Assembly: GCF_014851395.1 (NCBI RefSeq)
Contig: NW_024040928.1
Span: 12,487,943-12,551,942 of the forward strand
DNA length: 64,000 bases
Origin: Micropterus salmoides
Lineage: Eukaryota; Chordata; Actinopteri; Centrarchiformes; Centrarchidae
Direction: 5' to 3'
The notes beneath the pieces were generated by a model. It did no database searches and was not told where the DNA came from. It saw only the letters and a program-made list of their open reading frames with translations. The translations under genes and the position numbers were made by a program. This document shows, in pieces, positions 24,942 to 35,330 of the stretch (within the stretch, counting starts at the first letter, position 1; each line of letters starts with the position of its first letter).

Positions 24942-25897
24942 CATCATACAGTTATTAATTAAGTTCGGCAACAAGGGTAGTAGACAAATAAGCTTGTAAT
25001 TGATTTGTAATTGCAAGGAGCAATGTGTTTTTGATGGAAGGAAGAAAATTATCAACAGAAGACAGAGAATGGCAATACCCCACCTGACATAATGTGTAAG
25101 GCAGTCAGGCAGGTGAAGTTGAAGAACAAATCAATTAGAAGTACAGCTAAGGATTTTGACATAAGCTGCTGACATCTCTTTTGGCCTCATCTATGTGGAG
25201 CCATTTTCATACAGTATTCCAAAGGAGACGTGGTTTAAGTGTGTGAAATGCAACAAATGGGCCTGCGATACTTGCACCTCAAGCCACACATGTCTGATGA
25301 GTCAGATACATATGTATGTCATACAAAAATTCACATTGTTGCATCAGTGTGTTTAAACACCACATACATTTAGTTAAGAAGTTATACATTTAAGCAAGTC
25401 ATCTGCAGCATTACATTCAATTACCACAGATCTATTTGCACTCCAGAGAATGTTTGATTTTAAAGTTCAAAGAAAGAGGTTGTGCCATTTAATGTCTGCT
25501 CTGCCAACATTTTTGTTTTGAATTAAATTATTTATTTTCCAAATTCTCTAGGCTTGATTGTTGATTGATTTTATTTTTAGTTCTGGTTACAATTTGAAAT
25601 TGAAATCAATATTCACAATTAAGTTTTCTAACTGTTTGATATTCCAGTGTTACAACTTACCCTATTCAGTGTGACAACTTACCTGCCGATGGGGCAAATT
25701 GTCTCAAATGCACACTCTCTATTCAACAGTCTACAACTCCATAATGAGGTAAGATATGAAGATGTAATGAATACAAAACTTCTGCCCAAGACTTTATTCT
25801 TTCATTTGGTATGACATTTGTACCATTGTGATGTACGCTGCTTAGTAAATATTAGACAGTGTGAAAAGTGTGACAACATACCCGGCTCTCCCCTACC
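24302..25897. mobile_element. 1.6-kb non-coding element with inverted ends and subterminal motifs
   Basis: The left end (24302-24347) contains GGAGAGCGGGGTAAGTTGTC. The right end (25868-25897) contains GACAACATACCCGGCTCTCC, its near reverse complement. A motif (A)AGTTGTCACAC or GGGGCAAGT recurs near the left side (24320, 24336, 24646, 24669, and inverted at 24692), and its complement GTGACAACTTACC near the right (25651, 25671, 25690). No transposase ORF is present. A (CA)n tract sits inside at 24906-24939. This is the plan of a non-autonomous DNA transposon; I cannot name its superfamily. Confidence 0.7.
24906..24939. repeat. (CA)n microsatellite inside the 1.6-kb element
   Basis: Seventeen CA units, followed by TACATCATAC. 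Confidence 0.95.
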
Positions 25898-25899
25898 CA

Positions 25900-28690
25900 T
25901 GAGCCTTAGCTCTCATTCCAGATGAGAACACTGTGAAAAAACGCAAATTCAAAGTGCTCCATTGTTAAATTTGAGAACAAAATACGAGGCCACAGTGGCT
26001 AAATTATTCAAAACTGACCCAGAATCCAAAAGTGAATTGATTTAAGCTGCAGCTTTTATTATCTGTTTTCTCAGGATCATTAGCTGTGCATGTATCAGAT
26101 TCTTAAGTTTGGTGACTGGATGTTTCTTACAAAGTCTATTTACACTATACACAATGTTGTAAGTTCAACTTTCTAATCAGACACCCAGATATTTTCTACC
26201 ACAGTTCAACCGAGTGAGTTTCATGTCCAATGAGTCATAGAAGAACTCGAACTGTGAGTCCCATAACATTGTGACAACATGACTTTTACTTTTACTTCTA
26301 TTTACAAGTGCAATTATTAAATGCAGTAACTGCACTTTCTCTATTATACAAAAAAAATAGCACTGACTAGGATGACTACACTGTCTTTTACATCCAGGAT
26401 GTGGGTCTTGTGGCTTACGCACTTTCCAGAAATTAGCCAGTAAATTATTTTTATTACTCACTCTTGCTTTGGGGAAATCAGTAGATTTTAGTGAATTAAA
26501 TCAGTATTTAATTTGATTACAGGACACAGTATTGCTTATGTGTCTTTTGGGAAATTACTTTTTTGTATTGTTGAGTATAATGATAACATGGTGGAAGGGA
26601 AGGATTTCTAGGAATCAACCCAGTGATGATTTTAAACAATAGAGGAGCTTGTAAATAACCAAAGATGTTCAAACGCTTCCAGTTTCCCAGCTTCATTATT
26701 TTCTCATCACTGACCCGCCCTTTGGGCGGGTCCATTATTCCCGCCAGGGTCAGACATGTCTTCCATGGAGAGAGCGTGGGCTTCTGGAGCAGAAGTGTAA
26801 AGTGTGATAGGAAAGGGAGATAAGTGTAGAAAAAGATTACCTCCACAACCCAGCTAGTGTAACTGTGAACGTTGACTCTTGAAGTAATCTAATATGTGTA
26901 AGGAGAAAAACATATCAAAGATGGCACATTTCCAGTTTAGCAGGAAGAAGCTTTATTGTTGTGAAGAAAAAATGCAATTTCTTTTTATCCCCCGCCCTGG
27001 CTGATTGATTAGAGCATGTAGCAACAAGGAATTCTTTGGCAGCCTTTTGGTTTTTGGAAGGTTTCCACTAATTCCACCACATATTTAGACAGTCACTAAC
27101 GCAATTGATTCAGATGTAAACAGTAAATTATTTTCTTTTGCAACTAACTTTGATGTCTTTATCGTTTTACTATAAATGCCTGTAGGCATGTGGGAAGGAT
27201 GAACTCCTTTTAAAATAAACATCTTGGTGTTCACATTTAAGTGAAAGGACTGGAAATCCTGCTTCGTATAATTCCTTTATTGTGTGTGTGTGTAGATGTG
27301 TGAGTGTGAGTGTGTGTTTGTGCGCATGCAAGTTTGGACGTGTGAATCCTTCCATGACCAGAAAACCCCCATCAATTAGGTTAAAAGTTACTTCCCACAT
27401 AATGACTCATTACTTGCAGCCTTACAAACACACAAAAGAGGTCATATATTCTCCTGATCTCACTTTCTAGACAAACACAGAATGGACACATGGCAGCGAG
27501 CATGTGACTTGCAGACAAATTGTGTGATGACATGTTCACTGGTAATTGCAGGGTTTTGCTTGGCAAAAAACATGCGCTGTCCTATCATCAGCAGGACGTC
27601 TTCTGGTTAAGGGCTGAACTTCTTGCTGGGAGAGTTGTCATTATAGTCTTGTTCAACATTGTGTGTAGAGATAATATGTATAAAGGTGGATTTGAAGATG
27701 TACAAGTGTGTTACCTTGTAGATCATATTGTCCTCAGCCTTTCCCTTTGGACTGTGGTTTTGGATTGGTGCCCATGTGTGTACATGCAAATGTGTGTGTC
27801 CCTACATAATGTTCTCAGGAATGCAGCGAATAGCTTTCTCCGGGGATGGGAGCTTGGTGGGGTGGTACTCTACCTGCCTCTTTTACCTTGCCAGTTAACT
27901 TCCATGCTTTTGACCACCTGGAATTCCAACACATGGTGAAGCAAAAACTGTACGCACACCTATTGAAATCACAGCAGAATGCAGTGTAAACATGTTTCAA
28001 CAACATACACAGCCATACACCTCACATTAACGCAACATTAATCCCACAATTGATTAACAATCAACAAAGCGTTTCCAAGTTATTAAGGTGGGGCACCATA
28101 ACACTGTGAAGTTTACAGAACCAGTATACGTATCAAGAGGTTTATGATGCAATTGTGGACCATGTTGCATTTTATGGGTACGGCCTTTTTTGATGTCAGG
28201 GGAGTAAATACTTGTGGAGTGAGTTCATTGAGGGCATGCCTTACAGTATTCTCCATGTGGTTTTTGCAGGCACATGTCATAGTTACACATTCAAGCCGAG
28301 GGTATCATTACAAGCTGAGACGAATCTGCAATTTTAATAAAAATGAATAAAGACAGTGCACGTTCTCAGACAGAGATCATAGCAAACCGTGCGGCTGAAC
28401 AGCATGCTTGGAAAAAGCCAAACTTATTCACGAGTCAAATCAACTTGTACATTTATTGTTACATGTGAGGCAAATTTAAAAGGCAAAAATGGTGCAAAGT
28501 TTGCTACAGACAAAGCTCTATACAAACATAGTTAAAGAGCCAGTTCAACCGAAATACCAATAAGTAAATCCACTAATACTTCTAGTGCTATTGGTATGTG
28601 TTTTGGGACATACCTCTCTAAGATTTGTGCCTCCAACCCAATAAGAAAAACACATTTAAACAAGACTAAGAGTCTACAGTGGTGCTTTGA
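25900..28690. other. Gene-free stretch
   Basis: No coding exon is supported. It contains a perfect GC hairpin at 26712-26732 and a short (TG)n near 27281-27293. ORFs up to 139 codons (27520-27939) have neither domain resemblance nor splice sites. Confidence 0.45.
26712..26732. repeat. Perfect 9-bp stem, 3-nt loop hairpin
   Basis: GACCCGCCC, TTT, GGGCGGGTC: a GC-rich perfect inverted repeat in AT-rich surroundings. It has no flanking pre-miRNA-length stem. Confidence 0.85.
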
Positions 28691-28699
28691 GCTAAAATG

Positions 28700-28990
28700 C
28701 TTCCATGGCCAAAATTACTGTACTAACACACTGATGTTTATCAGGTATTATGTTTACAATGTTCACCATCTAAGTTTAGTGTGTTAGCATGCTAACATTT
28801 GCTAAGTAGCGCTAAAAACAAAGTAGCCTACAGCTACATGAGAATGTCGGGGGTGGGGGTTGCAGGTAGTTGGTCTTAAACAAGGGTAATGGAGAAATTA
28901 ATCATTTTACCACTACGTCTCTGGGATTCACTAATATCTATACCAAATTTCACGCCAATCCATCCACTAGTTGTTGAGACAATTTACTCA
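28700..28990 (-). repeat. Interspersed repeat, 'gctaacatgctaa' family, copy 2
   Basis: Read on the minus strand, it gives TAGATGGTGAACATTGTAAA, TGATAAACATCAGTGTGTTA and GGATGGATTGGCGTGAAATT, the same motifs as the copies at 9890-10330 and 42870-43110. Confidence 0.7.
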
Positions 28991-31581
28991 AAACCGAAAG
29001 TTAACTTGCTGTTGGCGGTATATGGCAAAAAAAAATCCAAAGCAACATCTCTTTCCAGAAACAGTATCCCCTTTACTCTGGATTATCCATAGCTCAAACT
29101 GTCAACAGTTTTCAAAGGGGCTATTTCAGTATCCAGTGACAGTGCAGTGTGTGTGATCTGCTAATCTTAGAGGTGAAAAGTGGTCCAGGTATATGTATGT
29201 TGTTAAATCAGCTGGCATTCATCTCAGCTTCACAATGCATTAACCTGAGGTCAACACCTGAGGTCACAGGTCAGCGTTTGTGAGCAGTACTGCATTCGGA
29301 TAAGTAAGGGGTTGTATGTTTGTGTTTGTATTTGTGAGGATTCCTGTGTGGCCGTCAACAGGCCAGGACGGGAGAGTTGTGACAGGGCTACAATGAATGG
29401 CACACACAGATAACACAGTGTGTGCATAAGGAAAGGGACTTGAACTGAGCGTTGCCACTCGGGAGATGTTCTCACTAGGAATAAAAGCTGAAATTTCTAC
29501 AGCAAATACCATTCATTACATAGCTTGACAATTAGAATCGGATAAGATTTTACTTTGTATTCTCAGTGAGGACTTTTATTCATCTGGGTATTATTTAGAC
29601 AGAGTGAGATTAAACAATGAGATTAGCTTTGCTTAGCTCAACAAATGGAGACCAGGGTTTGTGGTCTGTCTCTTAACGGTCAACGTTGATTCTCTTTATT
29701 CATGAGCAATCTCTCCTGAACCTTAAAGCTACAGTAATCAATGTATTTCTGTTTACAATGGAATAACTGACTACATGTAGTCATTTATTCACTTGTAGTT
29801 TTCTAAGGAGTTTTAGCGCTGTAGTGATTATATTCTGACTTACAATTAATGCTCTGTGTCTGCTGCATGTGTAAATAGGCAACCTTTTGCCAACATAATT
29901 CCCACAGCAACTTTTAGAAGGTTATAAAATGTCCGACTTCTGTGTTTACAGCTTGTTGCATTGCCGCAAAATGGCCAATGGATCATTGCAGGTTTATTCA
30001 AATATTTGAGTCTATTTACAGTTGCCGAGAAGTACTACTGCAGATGTGAAAAGGGTGGATAATGCTTTTGTGACACGAGAGGGAGCTGCATGAAGTATGA
30101 CAAATTGCCTTTTTCATTTGTAGCCCGCTCCTCATCTCTTCTTGAGGCGAGCAGCTCAAGGCTACATTACCGGCTACTAACTAGCCAAATCTCTAAGCCA
30201 TCCATCTTGGAAGAAATTGTGTATTTGAATTGCGTAAAGTATATCCGTACCTCTCAAAAGAGCTGCCACTGCAAATTCACCCAGTGACATCTGAAGTAAG
30301 CTGCTGACAGATGCATCTGACCTGCACCCATACAGTGCTGGTTTTCTTTACTTTAGTTCCACTGACATAATGAAATTGATAACTTGCCATTAAGGAGGCT
30401 CCCAGACTTGCCTATTTCTGCTATGTGACTTCCTGGCCGTGTGTCCTTCAGCGCTGGTCTCGAAATATTGGAATATGATCACTGTTGACAGGTCTAACCT
30501 TTGGTCGGGTTAAAGTACAGTATATTCTCCTCTGTCTCGCTTTTTCCTTTAATTTTTCTTCTTCGCTGACCAAATAGGCTTATGAACTCTTTGAACTGCT
30601 TGACTGAGGGTACACAAAAACCAACTCACTTACTGGAACTGAGCAAAGGAGATAAACTGAAGAGAAGAGAAGAGAGAGGGAGGGAAAAAGTAATGAGGGG
30701 GTGAAATATACAGCTCTCCTCAAGGAAAAGAATATGCTTAAGTGCTTGAACTTTCGCTCTTACTTCATCTCAAAGCTTCTACTTATCTGCTCATCCTAAT
30801 AAGAAAGCAGGATGGAGGAGGGTAACGAAGGTCGGCTGGACGTGTGCTGCCTCTGTGCGGCACGCTTCTCACAGCTGGGCAGGGTCAACAGTCGCAATGT
30901 TGATTGGCTGATGATTTATACAACTGCTATCAAGAGTGAGTGAAGTCACCTGTCCCGCATCAAGTCCAAATGGCCGTCAGACGTTTTCTGTGAGAAATGG
31001 AATGACATATGGTAACAGAAAGAGGTGCTTTGTCCCTACGTTACACAATGATTCGTTTGGGAGTTGCATCCTTATTCCTGAAAGTTTTTTTTGTTTTAAA
31101 CCCTAATCTGAGTGAGACACACATAATGGGCCCTCTGCTACAGGTCAAAACAACCAGCCTGACACAGCTCCCACACATACACCTCATTAAGACATGCTCG
31201 CATGTGTAAATGTGCACACGTGTATGCAGCTCGGTCACATGGTGTTCAACAGTGAATGTTATCAGGACACATTATCGGGGCACGCAGTGAAGGTCAATTC
31301 CTGGATAATTTATACAAGATCGTTACTGGGATAACTCCATGTGCAACTCACTCCTTTCCACAGACATCCCAGCAGCTTTAACTCTCACGTACACACACCA
31401 AGAGGCAAAGATTCTTACAAAAGGGAGTGTACGAGGCGGAAAGGAGGAGAGGGAACCAAGAGGAAGAATGTGTGATTTGGCGCCAGGTGATGTGGCAGTC
31501 AGCCACTGGGCTTTTGGTAATGGAATGCCTCTGTTACATTATACATTTGAACAATGTGACTTTCACATGCTCACACACGCA

Positions 31582-31650
<69 letters not shown>

Positions 31651-33070
31651 TATTGTTTCTGCAGTGGAAAATCTTTCATTGATAGATTAAGCACAATAAA
31701 GCATCCAAATCCAACTTCGGGACATGCGTTTGAGTGAAAAGAAATTAAAAATGTGATCCCAAAGACTTTCAGGATTGTTTTGTATCATAGAAAAATGTAG
31801 GGGGAAATTCATTTGGGCTATTTGCACATAGTCAACAATTTGCTTTTGCTAACCAAACATTTCTTACTGCCGCTAGTTGACACTAAAAGAATTTTAAAAA
31901 TGGTGGTGGGTGGCTTTGAATTGTGTCTCAGAGGTTTGCGCTGAAAGGGCCTCATCAAAACATCTTCTGATGCATTTCTAACCAAGTTGCTGCTCACTGA
32001 GCCCTCTGCAAAGGCAGGAATCACCCTGATATCCTTGCACTATGGTGACGTTGACGAATGTGCGTCAATGTGCAGATGATGCAGGGGAGGCTGTTTGTTG
32101 TACCTTTAGGAAAGAGCCACTTCATCAAAGTGTGAGTGTGTGTGTTTACTCATGTGTATGTACATAGTCAGCACAAACTGGGATACTTTCACGTACACAT
32201 ACATGCACTGAACCCACAGCACCTTGCCCACTTGAGCGCACACATACGCACAGGCACACGCTCTGAGTCAGCAGAAACAGGAGCTTGGTGACACCGTTAA
32301 TGAACCCAAATGTTATTCTTCAATTAAACTACAGACGGGTACCAAGTCAAGGAACTCCTCTCAGCACTGCTCCAGTTACGTGGCAGCTCAATCCTTCTCT
32401 TCCTAAAAGCTCTCTTTCTCCTTATCTATCACTAGCTCTGCTTCTCTTCTTTCTTGCTTCATCATGCCTCAATACTCTTCGCTGTGAAGTCTCATTGTCT
32501 CTCTCAGTGTTTTTTTCTCTCTCTCTCTTCTCCCTCATTTCATTTATAAGTATGAGTTGTAGCAAGTAAGCCTAATTTGTCTGGCACATAGCTGCCAAGT
32601 TATGTCATTACATACTTATCAGCTCTTTCCACTTCCTTGGTATCTATCAATCTGTCAGTGAGCTAGACACAACATGGGCCACCTGCAGCGGCCCATTGGT
32701 CCAGTAGAGGGCGCCACAACTGTGAAGCTGTCACAAGCATTTATTATTTTATGTAGAAATAATAACAGACATAGATATTAAACAGCTTTTAAATCAGTTG
32801 TTAAAGAATAACATTTAACATTGGCTTGTTTAGAGATATTAAACATGGCACATTTGCCCTTTAGTTTTTGGTTTAAATTTAAGCTGCCCATAACATAAAT
32901 CAGATGAAGAAAGTAAAACTTCAAACTCATTCCACTGAATGTAATTTTTCCACTTTTGTAAGCTTATGCCTGTGGGAGAGAGCTGAATTAAGGCTTCTAA
33001 CCAACAACAAGCAGAGGAAAAACAATAAAACACTAATGTGACCTCATTAACCCAAATAAATTAAACTTGT
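28991..33070. other. Gene-free stretch with a long microsatellite
   Basis: No exon is supported. The region 29720-30240 looks like another generic fish repeat. The interval 30830-30990 is less AT-rich and could be a conserved non-coding element. Confidence 0.4.
31585..31647. repeat. (AC)n microsatellite, longest in the window
   Basis: About 31 uninterrupted AC units. Confidence 0.95.
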
Positions 33071-33073
33071 TCC

Positions 33074-33520
33074 GGTGGTGGAAAGTAACTCAGGAATGTA
33101 TCCAAGTAGGGCCTTCTCCACTTTCCAGGTATTTGTGCTTTTACATTTCTAATTTATGCTATTCAATATTTTACTCTATTCTACTCTACTATAGATGTTG
33201 GTAATAGTTACCTGTCAGATTATACATAGAAAAATATTAAGATTATAAAATACAATGCAATGCTCAGTATATATAAAGTATATGAGTTCCATGTTCCATG
33301 GCTACACTGCATCAATAATAATAATAATAATACAAAAATATAACAGGAAGCATTCTGCATAGTGACTAATTTTACCTTTGACATTGTATATTGTTTGCCA
33401 ATACTTCACTACTTTGACTTTAGTCAACTTTTTAATTGAGGACTTTTACTTGTTCTTGAGTATGTTCATTGTCTACTGCTGCTTTTACTTGTTAATGATG
33501 TGAACACCTGTCCATCACTG
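33074..33520. mobile_element. hAT-like MITE ('ggtggaaagtaact' family)
   Basis: It starts CGGTGGTGGAAAGTAACTC and ends ACCTGTCCATCACTG, with the family's ACTTTACTC/TTTTACTTGTTCTTGAG-type interior. I know this as one of the commonest percomorph MITEs. An (AAT)n run interrupts it at 33314-33332. A diverged relative lies in vegfa intron 4 (about 40640-41090). Confidence 0.65.
33314..33332. repeat. (AAT)n microsatellite
   Basis: Six AAT units inside the 33074-33520 MITE. Confidence 0.9.
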
Positions 33521-33579
33521 TACACATACTCAGCCACAATACAATCTATTGTCCTCAATAATATTATCTTCATCAGCAA

Positions 33580-34000
33580 CGACGTCATGATAAAGGAGCT
33601 CTGTGATGCTCTGCGACGTCCTTGATCAATGAGCATGTGCATATGTCTCCCTTCTCTTTCCGGCTCCCTTTTCCTATGCATTCCCTCCTCTCCCTCGCCG
33701 TGGTGATTAACAGCTGTTGCTCGAAGACTAAAAAAGAAGAGCCTGACCATGGCCAGCCTCGACCGGTCAGGTAGCCAACCGCGACATTACACAGAAAAAA
33801 CCATTCTCCGTCAGTGAGGTGACATGGGGGAGTCACGACGCGTATTACTTCTACTTTCCGTCTGGGATGACGCGCACTGACGCGCACTGGCGACAACTCA
33901 TGCGGGATCATGAACGGCAACGTTGCCCGGCGCACGCACACACACTGGCGGATAGGCTACGTGTCCGGGTACACACGCTCTCCTGCAACCCCGAGTAGCC
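33580..34000. promoter_or_regulatory. CpG-richer distal vegfa promoter region with a candidate HIF site
   Basis: CpG frequency rises well above the flanks. Visible motifs are GACGTC (33579-33584 and near 33614), a tandem GACGCGCACT direct repeat near 33870-33888, and TACGTG at 33958-33963, followed by TCCGGGTACACAC. TACGTG is the core of the mammalian VEGFA hypoxia response element about 1 kb upstream of its start site; here it sits 1.3 kb upstream of the start codon. Function is inferred from motif and position only. Confidence 0.45.
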
Positions 34001-34358
34001 AGAAGACTGAAAATAATTTACCCTAATATTTCAAGGGCAGGCTTACCTTAGCCAGAGTTTGACCTGTTTTAAATATAACATTTTATAGCGGCCATCGCGA
34101 AGAGATACAAATCACACAAGGGGTGCGTCCAAGGTCTTATTGTCTATAGTAAGCTATTTGTGCGCAAACATTTGTTCACCAGCGATTTCCTCACAAATAC
34201 TGAGTTGTATAGCCTATAATCAATTTTCTAGAGCAACATGGTCTGTATATAACTGTATACCTAATAATACAGCGCAACGATTACAACCCATAGTGCAGTT
34301 GTATATTATTAGATTGTGCATCTTTGTTAGAGCTGCGCAAAAGATGCAGCCTGAACAT

Positions 34359-34366
34359 GACGTGAG
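34359..34366 (+). promoter_or_regulatory. Candidate HIF-core motif GACGTGAG
   Basis: An ACGTG core at 34360-34364, about 0.9 kb upstream of the vegfa start codon. Single 5-bp matches are weak evidence. Confidence 0.25.
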
Positions 34367-34655
34367 GAGGCAACGACAAATTAAAGGCTTGTAAACAGTG
34401 GGTGATATTTCAGAAGGTGTCACAATTATAAAATATTCTACTATCAGGCTGTCATTCAGGCCTCATTCCTTTTTTTCTGAATAAATTAAAAATAAAAATA
34501 GACACTTCTGAACTCGGCTCTGCGTTTTTAATAGCTTGCAGCTGATGTGGTCACATGAGTGGATGTTCAATAGCTGAAACTTTTGAGAAAGACTTCAGAG
34601 TGCGCAGTGCCGTGAATCAGCCCATAGAGGACACACCTACCCTCTTTTCAATGAT

Positions 34656-34840
34656 CCACCAATCACCCGCGTCCCCGGAGCAGCTGCTACAAGTCGCCAC
34701 CACACAGACACAGTATGGAAAGACCGAGACAGAAGCAGGCGCGTTCTGTCTTAACGGAGTGAGCCGTCCTGCTTAGTGCGCAGTGACAGGAGATTTAAAA
34801 AAAGAAAAACAGAGTACAGATACAACGTTTTGTGAGACGA
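34656..34840 (+). promoter_or_regulatory. Likely core promoter / transcription start zone of vegfa
   Basis: A CCAAT box (34659-34663) is followed by CCCGCGTCCCCGG, a GC-rich Sp1-like patch. No TATA box is placed convincingly; vertebrate VEGFA promoters are usually TATA-less. The start site is probably 50-150 bp downstream, leaving a 5' UTR of roughly 450-550 nt. The position is inferred. Confidence 0.35.
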
Positions 34841-34887
34841 GTATCTCCAAGCGCGGTTTTCTTTTTCACCGAACGTCATCCTTGCCC

Positions 34888-35241
34888 ATGGGTTCAAGTT
34901 GCACATAGGAGTAGGCTACAAGTTTCCAATGGACAGGCACTTGGAGGCGGCTGGCGCAACAAGCATGGGATTACTTCTGTAATGTGGATCGCTATTCAGA
35001 ACAATGTGAGACGTTATGCGTCTTGGATTCTCGTGTTTCTGGATATCTTGAAAATCATTGGCAACAGTTGAAAAGGAAGAAGTTATGCGCAAAGGATTGT
35101 ATGCTCCGACGCCGGGACCAACATGGATCTGCCATTACAACCCCCTGCCCCTTATTTAGAGAAGTTTTAGCCAGTCCACTTGTGTTGTTGTACTTGTTGT
35201 TGTTTGAGAACACATCGCCACATTGGCCTCTTGGATTTTAA
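34888..35241 (+). promoter_or_regulatory. vegfa: 5' UTR with an array of upstream ORFs
   Basis: Upstream AUGs with their stops: 34888-34908, 34929-34982, 34982-35071 (its ATG overlaps the preceding stop as TAATG), a minimal ATGTGA at 35004-35009, 35016-35051, 35085-35159 and 35101-35241. All end before the vegfa ATG at 35277 and none is in frame with it without an intervening stop. Such a leader would block plain scanning. Mammalian VEGFA leaders also carry uORFs and internal ribosome entry; that this leader behaves alike is inference, and it depends on where transcription starts. Confidence 0.5.
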
Positions 35242-35276
35242 AACGTCGCCTGCATTTGGATTGGATTTCAAACATC

Positions 35277-35330
35277 ATGAACTTTATTGACAGTTTGACA
35301 CTATTATTTTTGACGCTGTCAGCTGTCAAG
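35277..35330 (+). CDS. vegfa: vegfa exon 1, coding part (signal peptide)
   Basis: MNFIDSLTLLFLTLSAVK: Met, a short polar stretch and a leucine-rich hydrophobic core, i.e. a secretory signal peptide. Cleavage probably falls just after the exon 1/2 junction (around SAVKSA). The start is chosen because it yields the signal peptide and the in-frame TGA at 35205-35207 rules out a long N-terminal extension. Donor GTGAGT at 35331; intron phase 0. Confidence 0.95.

Noticed and set aside
27520..27939. 139-codon ORF
   Set aside because: No recognisable domain, no flanking splice sites and an overlapping ORF on the other strand of similar quality.
31339..31737. 132-codon ORF
   Set aside because: About a third of it is a His-Thr run from the (AC)n microsatellite; the rest has no family resemblance.
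33585..33941. 118-codon minus-strand ORF in the distal promoter
   Set aside because: GC-rich DNA has few stops by chance; there is no domain, no splice context and no recognisable protein.
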